Of a DNA stretch of 64,000 bases, positions 28,868 through 37,985 are shown piece after piece. The notes under the pieces were generated by a model, which was given only the letters and a program-made list of their open reading frames with translations, was not told where the DNA came from and searched no databases. The position numbers and the translations under genes are program-made. The first letter of the stretch is position 1, and every line of letters begins with the position of its first letter. The DNA lies in contig DHQB01000007.1 in assembly GCA_002410065.1 (NCBI GenBank), positions 124,001 through 188,000 on the forward strand, written 5' to 3'. This stretch comes from Bacteroidales bacterium UBA5349. GTDB lineage: Bacteria; Bacteroidota; Bacteroidia; Bacteroidales; Tenuifilaceae.

Positions 28868-29428
28868 CTACTCAAAAGGAGTTGTTTTCTTTTTCTTAAT
28901 AATTGCAGCAGTAACAAGACTAATAATAGCAAATCCGAAGGTACTGGACAAGACCGACAAAATGTACGTTCCAAAAGTAATTTTCACATCCTTTTTAACC
29001 TCAAGACCCTCTAGGGCTTTCTCTATCTGATCACCAGATATACCTTTAGAACTCATATAATTTGCCATCCATTCGCTTTGTGCATTGATGTAATTACCCA
29101 TATATTCAGGATCAATAATTACATTTTGTAAGTATGAGTATGCTGAAGTAATTATTGCTGCAAAAAATCCGATAAGTATGCCAATCATCAAACCTTGTTG
29201 AAATGTTACCTCTCCGCCGTATATCTCATTGCTAACCTTTTTACTAAATATTAGTATGCCAGTGAAGAAAATAGCAACACTCACAACAAAAAATATAAAC
29301 GGTTTCACAATTCCAATTGGCATAATGCCAAGAAGGTAAAGTAGAAGTGAATATATTACAACAATAACACCCAGTGCTAGGCCATAGGTTGTTGTTGACT
29401 TAAGTAAAAGTTTAATTTTTGAATTCAT
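28868..29428 (-). CDS. DUF4199 family membrane protein
   Basis: A 186-residue protein with four likely membrane helices (about 13-35, 39-60, 74-97 and 150-177) and a soluble loop around 100-145. Its length, the YGLALGVIVVIYSLLLYLLG start and the VTFQQGLMIGILIGFFAAIITSAYSY segment fit DUF4199, a Bacteroidota-only family of unknown function. It is upstream of the glycosyltransferase and shares its strand. Confidence 0.88.
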   Translation of the reverse strand: MNSKIKLLLKSTTTYGLALGVIVVIYSLLLYLLGIMPIGIVKPFIFFVVSVAIFFTGILIFSKKVSNEIYGGEVTFQQGLMIGILIGFFAAIITSAYSYLQNVIIDPEYMGNYINAQSEWMANYMSSKGISGDQIEKALEGLEVKKDVKITFGTYILSVLSSTFGFAIISLVTAAIIKKKKTTPFE

Positions 29429-29495
29429 TTTTATTTGTTAATTGGTTTAGACCTCACAAAGATACTAGAAAAAGGGATATATGCCTTAAAAAAAT

Positions 29496-29526
29496 TTGAA
29501 GAGTTATAAAGATGTTGTTATCTTTG
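29496..29526 (+). promoter_or_regulatory. promoter of the SRP RNA
   Basis: TTG at 29496-29498, 20 bases, then TATCTTTG at 29519-29526, a full match to the Bacteroidota promoter. The SRP RNA starts a few bases later. Confidence 0.85.
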
Positions 29527-29529
29527 CGC

Positions 29530-29632
29530 CGTGGGTAGGTCTTACACGACTAGCTCCTACTGAACTCCCCCAGGACCGGAAGGTAGCAAGGGTAAGTGGT
29601 TGTAGCAGTGCGATGTAAGTAGCTTACCCACA
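29530..29632 (+). ncRNA. ffs: signal recognition particle RNA, small type
   Basis: A small (about 100-base) bacterial SRP RNA. The Ffh-binding domain is clear: GGACCGGAAGGTAGCAAGGG matches the tetraloop and asymmetric loop of helix 8. The ends GTGGGTA and TTACCCAC close the long hairpin. A T-run follows. It guides Ffh to signal peptides on ribosomes. The boundaries are estimated from pairing. Confidence 0.93.
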
Positions 29633-29647
29633 CTTTTTTATACCTAT

Positions 29648-30988
29648 CTAGTTAAAGAACTTACCAACTTTATTAATGGCTGAAGGGAGAGCAAACACTA
29701 CTACTCTATCAAACGCTTTTATCTCGGTCATTCCGGTGGCAATCTGACTTGATTCACCTCGAACAACACCGCCAATTATTGCATCCTTTGGAAAACTGAT
29801 ATCTTTTATCTTCCCTTTTGTTACAAGCGAATTAGGCTTAACTATAAACTCTAGTACCTCGGCATCACTACCTGTAAGGCATTTAATTGCCGAAACCTCA
29901 GTGCTCATGGTATAACGGAAAATACGGCTTGCCGTAATAAGTTTTTTATTGATTACGGTATCAATTCCCATGCTTTCGGCAAGTTGTATATAGTCAAAAT
30001 TCTCAACCTCGGCAATGGTTTTCTTAACCCCCATGCGCTTTGCTGCCAAACAGGTTAGAATGTTAGTTTCAGAATTCCCTGTAACGGCTATAAATGCATC
30101 CATATATTGAACGCCCTCTTGCATAAGAAGTTCAGTATCCCGCCCATCGCCATTTATAACCAAAGCATTCTTAAAAAAATTTGCAAGCCTAATGCTTTCA
30201 CTCTTGTCTATCTCAATTATTTTAACATTAACGTCTTTCTCAAGTTCAAGCGCAATTCGAGCCCCAATTCTACCACCACCAAGTATCATTAGGTTATGCA
30301 CCTCAATGTTCTTTTTACCCGAGTATTCGAGCATTTCCTTAACGCCACTTTGGTTTGTAATCACGTAAACCAAATCGTTTACTTTGAACTGATCACTCCC
30401 TTGTGGTATGATAGTTTCTCCATCTCGGGCAATGGCCACTGCTCTAAATTCGAGATTTTTATTGCCCTTTATGGTTTGTATTAGAGTTTTATCAATTACA
30501 GGAGCATCCTCCTCAAGCCTTAACACCGCAAGCGAAAGTTTGCCTCCAGAAAAATCAACAAATTCTGTTGTGCTGGTATGTCCAAGCAGGTTTATCACCT
30601 CCCTTGCTGTCAACTTTTCGGGATAAATAAGCGAATCGACACCCATGTTTAGGAAAATTTCCTTATTGTTTGGGAGAAGATAATCGTTATTATCAATACG
30701 GGCAATTACCTTTTTTGCCCCCAATCGTTTTGCTAAAGTTGCACTAAGGATATTGGCATTTTCAGAATTTGTTACTGCAACAAATAGGTCTGCCTTTTTT
30801 ATGTTTGCCTCTATTAAAACTGATATGGATGTTGCTGAACCCTCAACCACAAGTAGATCAGCGCTTGATGAAAGTTGAGCTAATTTCTCGATGTCTGAAT
30901 CTATCACAATAATATCGTGATACTCCATTGAGAGCATCTTTGCTAAATGCGTCCCTACCTCGCCTGCACCCGCAATAATAATATTCAT
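29648..30988 (-). CDS. trkA: Trk system potassium uptake protein TrkA
   Basis: A 446-residue peripheral regulator with two RCK (NAD-binding plus TrkA_C) halves. The Rossmann motifs GAGEVG (6-11) and GGGRIG (about 236-241) are both seen, followed by the two TrkA_C lobes (about 140-220 and 370-446). It binds NAD(H) and ATP and gates the potassium channel TrkH. TrkH is not next to it here, though in this phylum it is often the next gene. Start and length fit. Confidence 0.95.
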   Translation of the reverse strand: MNIIIAGAGEVGTHLAKMLSMEYHDIIVIDSDIEKLAQLSSSADLLVVEGSATSISVLIEANIKKADLFVAVTNSENANILSATLAKRLGAKKVIARIDNNDYLLPNNKEIFLNMGVDSLIYPEKLTAREVINLLGHTSTTEFVDFSGGKLSLAVLRLEEDAPVIDKTLIQTIKGNKNLEFRAVAIARDGETIIPQGSDQFKVNDLVYVITNQSGVKEMLEYSGKKNIEVHNLMILGGGRIGARIALELEKDVNVKIIEIDKSESIRLANFFKNALVINGDGRDTELLMQEGVQYMDAFIAVTGNSETNILTCLAAKRMGVKKTIAEVENFDYIQLAESMGIDTVINKKLITASRIFRYTMSTEVSAIKCLTGSDAEVLEFIVKPNSLVTKGKIKDISFPKDAIIGGVVRGESSQIATGMTEIKAFDRVVVFALPSAINKVGKFFN

Positions 30989-31108
30989 ACAATACCTGGT
31001 TTTTGCAAAACAACCTGCAAAGTAAGCTTAAATGTAAATGATTTTAACAACGATACGCAATAAAAATGTTGATGAATTGACGAGTTTTTTAAAACCATAT
31101 GCCTATAC

Positions 31109-31891
31109 TCATTTCAATAAGGTAAATACATCAGCATCAGGTATTACTGGAAAATCTTTTCGAAACTGATTAATTGAATCTAAAGTAATTGCTCCAACAA
31201 TTACCTCCTCTTGACCCGTTAATGCTGTTGCAACGGGCTGACCTAGCATATCTAAAATCATGCTATCCCCTGAGTAGTAGATATCCCTTGCGCCTTTACC
31301 TACCCTATTAGCAGCCGCTACGTAGCACTGATTCTCAATGGCTCTGGCCTTATTGAGGATAATCCAAGCATCGCGCCGTTCTGCAGGGAAGTTAGCAACG
31401 TTAATAATTAAATCGTAGTCGTTCCTATTTCTACTCCAAACAGGAAAGCGAACATCATAGCAAATCTGAGGTAATATTCTCCAACCTTTGTAATCGAAAA
31501 CCAAACGTTTACTGCCTTTTGTGTATGACTTATCCTCTTTGGCAAAGGTAAAGAGGTGTCTTTTATCGTAGGTAAAAATTTCGCCTTGGGGTGTGGTAAA
31601 TATAAAACGATTATAGTATTTATTCCCCTCCTCAATAATTATGCTTCCGCATAGGGCAAAGCCCAGCTCGGTAGCCATGGTTTTCATCCAATTCACTGTA
31701 TCGCCTTGCATGGTTTGGGCTAACTTTTCGGCATTCATTGAGAATCCGGTAGTAAACATCTCTGGGAGAATAACTATATCTACCTTACTATCAATCGTTT
31801 TTAGTGTTTGTGTAAAACGAGTAATGTTTAAGGCTATATCTTCCCACACTAAATTGTCCTGAACAACTGCAATTGTTAAAGTGTTATTCAT
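31109..31891 (-). CDS. nitrilase-family omega-amidase
   Basis: A 260-residue carbon-nitrogen hydrolase. The catalytic triad is visible: E44 (ILPEMFTTG), K110 (YDKRHLF) and C144 (PQICYDVRFP). It is closest to omega-amidase YafV/Nit2, which hydrolyses alpha-ketoglutaramate and alpha-ketosuccinamate, byproducts of transamination. The family length is 255-280. The single gene is divergent from the BlaI-like gene. Confidence 0.93.
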   Translation of the reverse strand: MNNTLTIAVVQDNLVWEDIALNITRFTQTLKTIDSKVDIVILPEMFTTGFSMNAEKLAQTMQGDTVNWMKTMATELGFALCGSIIIEEGNKYYNRFIFTTPQGEIFTYDKRHLFTFAKEDKSYTKGSKRLVFDYKGWRILPQICYDVRFPVWSRNRNDYDLIINVANFPAERRDAWIILNKARAIENQCYVAAANRVGKGARDIYYSGDSMILDMLGQPVATALTGQEEVIVGAITLDSINQFRKDFPVIPDADVFTLLK

Positions 31892-31956
31892 TCTGTTTGA
31901 ACTTTATTAATCTGTATATCTGACTATTAATATTTCTTTGCGAAATAACTGCTAAT

Positions 31957-31991
31957 TTAGTTGTATAACTAATTCTTTAGTTATACATTTG
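31957..31991 (+). promoter_or_regulatory. promoter and operator of the blaI-like gene
   Basis: TTAGTT-GTAT-AACTAA (31957-31972) is a perfect palindrome that covers TTG at 31961-31963. A second half-site TTAGTTATAC lies at 31977-31986, next to the -7 box TACATTTG at 31984-31991. The spacing from TTG to the -7 box is 20. The arrangement suggests repression by the adjacent BlaI-type protein. CopY/BlaI operators of this type are inverted repeats, but this exact motif is not confirmed. Confidence 0.7.
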
Positions 31992-32020
31992 TTCTTAGAA
32001 TAATAAAAATATCGAATATA

Positions 32021-32404
32021 ATGGAATTAACAAAAGCGGAGGAGCAGATTATGCATATTCTTTGGAAGCTAGAAAATGCTTTTGTAAAGGATATAATAGA
32101 TGAACTCCCAAGTCCTAAGCCTGCTTATAATACTGTTTCAACCATAGTACGTATTTTGGAGAAAAAAGGGTTTGTAAATTATACTGCATTCGGAAAAACT
32201 CATCAGTACTACCCTATTATCTCTAAAAAGGATTACACTGGTACTTTTTTGCGGGGTTTTATTAAGAGTTATTTTGGAAACTCCTATAGGCAATTGGTCT
32301 CTTTTTTTGCTAAGGAAGAGAACCTATCGGTTAAGGAAATGGAAGAGATAATAACACTTTTAACGAACAAACTAGACAAAAAGAAAAAAGATGGAAACAG
32401 CTAG
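32021..32404 (+). CDS. BlaI/MecI/CopY family repressor
   Basis: A 127-residue winged-helix repressor. The start ELTKAEEQIMHILWKLENAFVKDIIDELP and the recognition helix around NTVSTIVRILEKKGFV match BlaI/MecI. The C-terminal part dimerises and is cut by the paired M56 peptidase in related systems. It overlaps the M56 gene by 14 bases, showing tight coupling. A palindrome overlaps its promoter, so it probably represses itself. Confidence 0.93.
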   Translation: MELTKAEEQIMHILWKLENAFVKDIIDELPSPKPAYNTVSTIVRILEKKGFVNYTAFGKTHQYYPIISKKDYTGTFLRGFIKSYFGNSYRQLVSFFAKEENLSVKEMEEIITLLTNKLDKKKKDGNS

Positions 32405-33656
32405 CATATTTAGTATTCTTCTTAAATGGAGCCTTGGCATCGCAATAGTTTGGGGTGTTTGGTTTATTCTATTAAAACGGATAAATCAATTCCGAGCCAT
32501 TCGGTTTTTCATCGCTTTTGGTCTTTTGTTTTCCATGTTAGCACCTTTACTTACACCATGGTTACTGAGGATATTTACTGCTCCTGAAGCAAACTTTCCG
32601 CTTCTGTTCTCTATTTCATTGCCTGAGTTAACCATTGTGCCAATAGAACACCAGAGCACCCTTAGTCTTTCATCAATAGTGTTTTATATTTCTATTGTAA
32701 TATCCAGTGCACTATTGTTTAGGCTTATACTAAATCTGATTAAAATATTCAGCCTTGCTAAAGCAGGAAAAATTATAAATCGCAAGGAGATAACCATTAT
32801 AGAGCACACCAAAAGTATTCCTCCATTCTCTTTTTTTAGATACTGTTTCATTAATCCCAGCAACATCTCTACTGATAAAACAGAATTGATAGTAGCCCAT
32901 GAAATTGCCCATAAAAAGCACTACCATAGCATAGATGCAATTCTTTTGGAACTTATTGGAGTTATCCAATGGTATAATCCATTTTATTGGATACTAAAAA
33001 AAGTGCTTATAGAAATTCACGAGTATCAGGCCGATGGTGAGGTAATTGCAAAATCAGCTGATTCAGAAAAATATATGGACTCCATAGTTTCCGTTGCCTT
33101 TAATGGGATAGCGCTATCTCTTGGCAATAATTTCAACAAATCATTAACCATTAAACGCTTAGCCATGATGAACACTAAAAAAGTAAAAAAATATGCCGTA
33201 CCGGCATTAGCTCTATCCTTTATGCTCGCATTTTCCCTAATGCTTATCATTTCATGCGACAATTCGGGAACACAAAAAAATGCCTCTGAAACGGTTGCAC
33301 TGGAAGAAAAAAACACGCCTATCAACGAATTGGTTTTTATTCAAGTAGAGAATATGCCTAAATTTAAAGGGGATGACTCAAAGGAGCAAACTATTTTCAG
33401 AAGTTACATTAATGAAAACCTTAAATACCCAGAAATTGCAGCTGAAAATGGTATTGCAGGTAAAGTTTTTGTAAGTTTTATAATTGAGACCGATGGTACG
33501 GTTAGTACTGTAAAAGTTGAAAAAGGTGTTGACCCTTCGCTTGATAAAGAAGCAATTCGGGTTGTTGAATCGAGCCCCAAATGGGAACCAGGCACGCAAA
33601 AAGGAAAAAATGTGCGAGTGCAATACACTATGCCTATCACATTTTCACTAGAATAA
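32391..33656 (+). CDS. M56 sensor peptidase fused to TonB C-terminal domain
   Basis: A 421-residue BlaR1-like protein. Four membrane helices lie in the first 130 residues and near 270-290. The zinc motif HEIAH (170-174) marks the M56 cytoplasmic peptidase. The C-terminus (about 330-421) is a TonB/TolA-type domain with YPEIAAENGIAGKVFVSF, in place of the beta-lactam sensor domain of BlaR1. It likely senses an envelope signal and inactivates the adjacent repressor. TonB-tailed M56 proteins are common in Bacteroidota, but their signals are unknown. Confidence 0.93.
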   Translation: METASIFSILLKWSLGIAIVWGVWFILLKRINQFRAIRFFIAFGLLFSMLAPLLTPWLLRIFTAPEANFPLLFSISLPELTIVPIEHQSTLSLSSIVFYISIVISSALLFRLILNLIKIFSLAKAGKIINRKEITIIEHTKSIPPFSFFRYCFINPSNISTDKTELIVAHEIAHKKHYHSIDAILLELIGVIQWYNPFYWILKKVLIEIHEYQADGEVIAKSADSEKYMDSIVSVAFNGIALSLGNNFNKSLTIKRLAMMNTKKVKKYAVPALALSFMLAFSLMLIISCDNSGTQKNASETVALEEKNTPINELVFIQVENMPKFKGDDSKEQTIFRSYINENLKYPEIAAENGIAGKVFVSFIIETDGTVSTVKVEKGVDPSLDKEAIRVVESSPKWEPGTQKGKNVRVQYTMPITFSLE

Positions 33657-33666
33657 TGAATAATGC

Positions 33667-33707
33667 AAAGCCAGCATTGGTTGCAACAATTTACTAATGC
33701 TGGCTTT
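33667..33707 (+). terminator. terminator between M56 and TPR genes
   Basis: A 12-bp stem AAAGCCAGCATT / AATGCTGGCTTT with a 17-base loop, followed by a T-rich tract. It overlaps the extended N-terminus that a longer TPR reading would use, which argues for the later start at 33729. Confidence 0.8.
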
Positions 33708-33728
33708 CTTAAAAATTCTCTTTTAAAT

Positions 33729-35018
33729 ATGCGTTCACTTATTTTTACTTTTGTAACTGCATTAGTTCTTTTATCAACTACCTATGCTCAAAACAAGCTT
33801 ATATCAACCTCAGCAAATGCATTTAATGTACTTGTCAGTGGAGATGAGCAAATCATATCATTACAAAAAGAACTGCAGATTGACTCGTTAAATACTGCGT
33901 TATGGCTAATGCTTGGAAATGCATGGGAGGTGCAGTTAAATTTCGATAGTGCCTTTACAGCCTATCACTATGCAGTGCTATCAGATAGCACTTGTTTAAA
34001 ATGCTTACAACAGCTAGCTGGAGCAACAGCAACACAGGGAGACATAAACCACGCAATTAAACTCTATAAAAAAGCCCTTACCCTTGACTCTGCAAATATT
34101 TCTACCCGTTCGCAGTTAGCAAGGCTACTTAAACGCGATGCTCGATATGATGATGCACTAAATCAATTCACCATGCTGCTAATGGCCGATTCAACAAACT
34201 ACTACGTTTGGGAGCAAATTGGCGATTGTGCATTAAAAACCAATAGTATTGATCTTGGGCTTTACGCATATAGCAAATCGTTTGAACTAAAACCTCAGAA
34301 TTTACCTCTTGCAGTTAAGCTGATAAATGGGTTAATTAAAGTGGCAATGCCTTACTATGAAATTTTCCCAATTGTTGAAACGGCAATGAAGTTCGACTCA
34401 ACCTACATCCCTATTGTAAGGGCAAAAGGATATCTACATTACCTTAATCAGAATTATAGCAAAGCCGACTATTGGCTTGACAAAGCATCTGCTTTAGGGG
34501 ATTCATCTCGCTTTACACTAAAGTTCTCTGGTCTTGCAAAGTTTCAAACAGGGAACTATTACAATGCTGCGAAAAATCTTGAGAAAGCATTTGCATACGA
34601 CACAACCGATAATGCACTTAATTTTGTTTATGCAAAAACCCTTATTGAGATAGGCGATAGGCAAAAAGCTGTGGCAATACTTAACATGACAGAGGAACTA
34701 CTAACTCCCTCACCATACGAAATGGCAATGCTTTATGCTACCAGAGCCGATGCATTCTCACGAGGTCAACAGTACAGGAGCGCAATCGAACAATTCAACA
34801 CGGCCTACAACTTTAACCCCGACCAGTACGAATATCTTTATAGGATTGGCTGGTGCCACCATAGCGCTAAAGAATATAGGCAGGCCATTGATGTACTTAC
34901 TAACTTTTTAGACAAAGCGGAACAGGAGGAGCCTCCAAAACCTTCAACACAAAATAGGGTTTGGCATGCTAAGCGTCTTTTAAAAGATGCAAAAAAGGAG
35001 GCATTTTTTAACGAATAA
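33729..35018 (+). CDS. exported tetratricopeptide-repeat protein
   Basis: A 429-residue protein from the start at 33729. A longer reading from 33663 would run through a terminator hairpin and lack a sensible signal peptide; the internal start gives MRSLIFTFVTALVLLSTTYAQN, a good one. The rest is TPR repeats: about six to nine 34-residue helical units, for example at 60-120, 165-235 and 270-400. TPR proteins act as scaffolds. It has no catalytic motif. It follows the sensor gene but probably has its own transcript. Confidence 0.87.
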   Translation: MRSLIFTFVTALVLLSTTYAQNKLISTSANAFNVLVSGDEQIISLQKELQIDSLNTALWLMLGNAWEVQLNFDSAFTAYHYAVLSDSTCLKCLQQLAGATATQGDINHAIKLYKKALTLDSANISTRSQLARLLKRDARYDDALNQFTMLLMADSTNYYVWEQIGDCALKTNSIDLGLYAYSKSFELKPQNLPLAVKLINGLIKVAMPYYEIFPIVETAMKFDSTYIPIVRAKGYLHYLNQNYSKADYWLDKASALGDSSRFTLKFSGLAKFQTGNYYNAAKNLEKAFAYDTTDNALNFVYAKTLIEIGDRQKAVAILNMTEELLTPSPYEMAMLYATRADAFSRGQQYRSAIEQFNTAYNFNPDQYEYLYRIGWCHHSAKEYRQAIDVLTNFLDKAEQEEPPKPSTQNRVWHAKRLLKDAKKEAFFNE

Positions 35019-35158
35019 ACTTCACCTTTCTTCACTTTTCCAGAACCTTACAGAAATAAGCCGCTCAACTAATGGCAATAGCCTATGCCAAGAAAAGTAT
35101 GTATTTATTAACTGAAAACTAGGATGGTTTATTAACTGGGATATTGAGCTATAAACGC

Positions 35159-35944
35159 TTAAACATTCTTTTTAAGCAGAACTTTTTTAATCTGGTTTAT
35201 GGTCCAGTTTATTCTCTTGGCATAATAAGGGCTTGCCATGAGTGAAAGTGACTCCGCCATATCGTCAAGTTTAGCCAGTGCGGGTTCGCCAATTGCTATA
35301 AGAGTATCGACAATTCGTTCGGTTTCCTTAGCGTTTGAGGTCACAAAAAAGCGTTCTAGTAAGGGTTCAACCGCTTTTTCACCAAAAAGGATTAGCTCAT
35401 CGAAATTACCCAGTAAAACCTGATAAGCCATCCGCTGCAATTCATCCGCTGGGATAAAATCAGGAAAATTCTCCTTAAGTATAGCTGCAGCCTCAATACG
35501 CATGAGTAGGTTCTGATCGCAGAGCAATTCTCCTAGTTGAGTTGCTTCAATAGTCCTCATCTTTTGCTTAAGATCAGGGTCTAACTGATTTCTATGCTCA
35601 TCCCTCTTCTTTACAAAGATCTGAGTCTTTCGGGCAAGTACCCCCTGAGCGGTTAGCAAAACAATAACCGGAACACCTCCGTGGTAATAATATATATCAG
35701 AAATCTTTAAGGGTAAATCTCTAAAAGCAGGCACATCGGAGGGTTTAAGCCACCAATACTCATTAAGAACATCAGGTAAACTTTTACGAGCCTGAAAGCG
35801 TGCAACCTCAAGATCAAGCCCAGCACGAATCTCAACAATATCGCCCTTCTGCAATCGGGTTGCATAACGGTACGAGTAAAATTCGTTATCCCTATGATCG
35901 TTAGAAACTAATGGTAAATCCATAGTAATACACTGATTTATCAC
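35159..35944 (-). CDS. hypothetical protein with HEAT-like C-terminus
   Basis: A 261-residue cytoplasmic protein. An N-terminal beta-rich part (about 1-110) contains DIVEIRAGLDLEVARFQARKS. The C-terminal half (about 120-261) is alpha-helical with HEAT-like repeats around MRIEAAAILKENFP and EKAVEPLLERFF. No enzyme motif is seen. A start at 35923 (MDLPLVSN) is also possible. No partner is obvious. It is flanked by non-coding sequence of 140 and 260 bases. Confidence 0.7.
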   Translation of the reverse strand: MINQCITMDLPLVSNDHRDNEFYSYRYATRLQKGDIVEIRAGLDLEVARFQARKSLPDVLNEYWWLKPSDVPAFRDLPLKISDIYYYHGGVPVIVLLTAQGVLARKTQIFVKKRDEHRNQLDPDLKQKMRTIEATQLGELLCDQNLLMRIEAAAILKENFPDFIPADELQRMAYQVLLGNFDELILFGEKAVEPLLERFFVTSNAKETERIVDTLIAIGEPALAKLDDMAESLSLMASPYYAKRINWTINQIKKVLLKKNV

Positions 35945-36204
35945 GGTGTAACAATGGTCTTATTGCTTAACTCATAAACTTCTTCTGCCCTGCTACTGTA
36001 TAAAAACCTACACAAGATACAATAAAGTACATAATAAATAAAATTTTGCATCAGAGATTTCAGCTTAGTTCTGCAATTCCTTAAAATGATTAATATTCTG
36101 ACAATTGCACAAAATAAAGGGAGTAGGTTATAATTCACTTATTATTTTTAAACCATTTAAATTATAAATACCCTAAATTTGTTCTTTACAAAAAAAGCAA
36201 TAAA

Positions 36205-36915
36205 ATGAGTGATATCAGAACAATTCTATTGGTTATGGCAATGCACGATGAAGCCAAAAGCATTATTGAAAGTATAGGGCTTAAGCTTCAAAAAAAACAT
36301 AACTCAAAACTACCAACTGAAACTTTTAGCGGAAAATATAATGATAAACAGATATGGCTTCAACTCAACGGAAAATGCCCTAGATTTGGTGTTGATAACA
36401 TTGGAACTGATGCATCCGTGCTAAACGTATATACTGGCATTGAGAACCATAACCCCGACCTAATTCTAAACGCAGGAACTGCTGGAGGGTTTGCACGCGC
36501 TAACGCTAAGGTTGGCGATATTTACCTCAGCTATCCATACGTTTATCATCACGACAGAAGGATTAATATACCCGGTTTTACCGAGTATGGTATTGGGAAA
36601 TACACTTGTTATCCCTGTTTGGATATTACCAAAAAATTAGGCGTTAAAGCTGGGGTTGTTTCAACTGGTAATTCACTCGATCATACTCCTTTGGATTTGG
36701 AGATTATAGAACAATACAACGGTGAAGTTAAGGAAATGGAGGCTGCTGCAATTGCATGGGTAGCCAATATCTTTGGTATTCCCTTTTTAGCCATTAAAGC
36801 TATTACAGATATAGTAGATGGGTCTGAAACAACCGAGGATGAGTTTTTGAAAAACCTCAACTATGCATCAAAAGTACTTGGGGAGAAAACTATTGAGCTA
36901 ATTGAAGTGCTTTAG
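36205..36915 (+). CDS. plant-type 5'-methylthioadenosine nucleosidase-like protein
   Basis: A 236-residue phosphorylase-superfamily protein. The conserved C-terminal block MEAAAIAWVANIFGIPFLAIKAITDIVDG and the GVVSTGNSLDHTPLDLEII block match the plant MTA nucleosidase (MTN) type more than bacterial Pfs/MtnN. D in ITDIVDG is the likely catalytic acid, with E in MEAAAIA as the ribose ligand. It probably cleaves 5'-methylthioadenosine. Substrate range (SAH or not) is not certain. Confidence 0.87.
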   Translation: MSDIRTILLVMAMHDEAKSIIESIGLKLQKKHNSKLPTETFSGKYNDKQIWLQLNGKCPRFGVDNIGTDASVLNVYTGIENHNPDLILNAGTAGGFARANAKVGDIYLSYPYVYHHDRRINIPGFTEYGIGKYTCYPCLDITKKLGVKAGVVSTGNSLDHTPLDLEIIEQYNGEVKEMEAAAIAWVANIFGIPFLAIKAITDIVDGSETTEDEFLKNLNYASKVLGEKTIELIEVL

Positions 36916-36917
36916 CC

Positions 36918-37970
36918 CTATCGTACACCATAGTATTGCTTGTACCAAACCACAAACCTACTGATCCCTTCACTAATCGCTGTGTTGGGCTTAAAGTTCA
37001 ACTTCTCCCATAGATTATCAACGTTTGCCCATGTTGCAGGCACATCGCCTGGCTGAAGAGGCATTAAATTCATTTGAGTTTTTTTGCCTAGCGATTCCTC
37101 AATGCTTTTAATAAAGTCCATTAACTTTACTGGGCTGCAATTCCCAATATTGTAGATTTGATACGGTGCTACTGAACTCGAAGGATCAGGCTTTGCCCCA
37201 CTCCAGTTAGGGTTGCCAATTGGAACATCATCTATTACCCGAACAACGCCTTCTACAATATCATCGATATAGGTAAAATCGCGCTGCATATTCCCATCAT
37301 TAAAAACATCTATGGGTTTACCCTCGAGAATGGCTTTGGTGAAAAGAAACAAAGCCATATCAGGGCGTCCCCATGGACCATATACAGTGAAGAAACGTAG
37401 GCCTGTTGTTGGAATACCATACAAATAGCTGTAGGTATGCGCCATTAGCTCATTGCTCTTCTTACTTGCTGCGTAAAGGCTTATGGGATGATCAACATTA
37501 TGGCTTGTGGAAAAGGGCATAGTCTCGTTTAAGCCATAAACACTGGAACTGCTGGCATAAACTAAATGTTCAATCTGATTATCTCTGCATGCTTCTAAAA
37601 TATTGAGAAATCCAACAATATTGCTCTGAGCATACACAAAAGGATTCTCCATGCTATACCTCACCCCTGCCTGAGCAGCCAGATTACAAACCCTATCGAA
37701 TTTGAACTGCTTAAAAATGCTATTCAACCCTTTATCCTCTAGGTTTAGCTTAATGAAAGAGTAGTTAGGACTAGTTTTACTAACTATTGGCTTTCCGTAC
37801 TCAATCTGATCTTTTTCTATTCCGGCAATCTTAAGTCTTGAGTATTTTAGGTTTACATCGTAGTAATCGTTTATACAATCGATACCTACCACCTCATCGC
37901 CTCTTTCTACTAAGCGTTTGGCAAGATGAAATCCGATGAAACCTGCTGTACCTGTTACTAAAACCTTCAT
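36918..37970 (-). CDS. NAD-dependent epimerase, UDP-glucuronate 4-epimerase type
   Basis: A 350-residue short-chain dehydrogenase family nucleotide-sugar epimerase. GTAGFIGFHLA (about 7-17) is the NAD-binding glycine motif, and the catalytic YxxxK is YAASK near residue 170. GIDCINDYYDVNLKYSRL is a hallmark of UDP-glucuronate 4-epimerases and their C4 relatives. It is the last of five co-directional genes. In this setting the substrate may be UDP-GlcNAcA, or its 2,3-diacetamido form, rather than UDP-GlcA (inference). Confidence 0.92.
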   Translation of the reverse strand: MKVLVTGTAGFIGFHLAKRLVERGDEVVGIDCINDYYDVNLKYSRLKIAGIEKDQIEYGKPIVSKTSPNYSFIKLNLEDKGLNSIFKQFKFDRVCNLAAQAGVRYSMENPFVYAQSNIVGFLNILEACRDNQIEHLVYASSSSVYGLNETMPFSTSHNVDHPISLYAASKKSNELMAHTYSYLYGIPTTGLRFFTVYGPWGRPDMALFLFTKAILEGKPIDVFNDGNMQRDFTYIDDIVEGVVRVIDDVPIGNPNWSGAKPDPSSSVAPYQIYNIGNCSPVKLMDFIKSIEESLGKKTQMNLMPLQPGDVPATWANVDNLWEKLNFKPNTAISEGISRFVVWYKQYYGVR

Positions 37971-37985
37971 AGCAAAACAAAATTA

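Noticed and set aside
33663..33728. Upstream start for the TPR protein
   Set aside because: It runs through a 12-bp terminator hairpin, while the start at 33729 gives a clean signal peptide.
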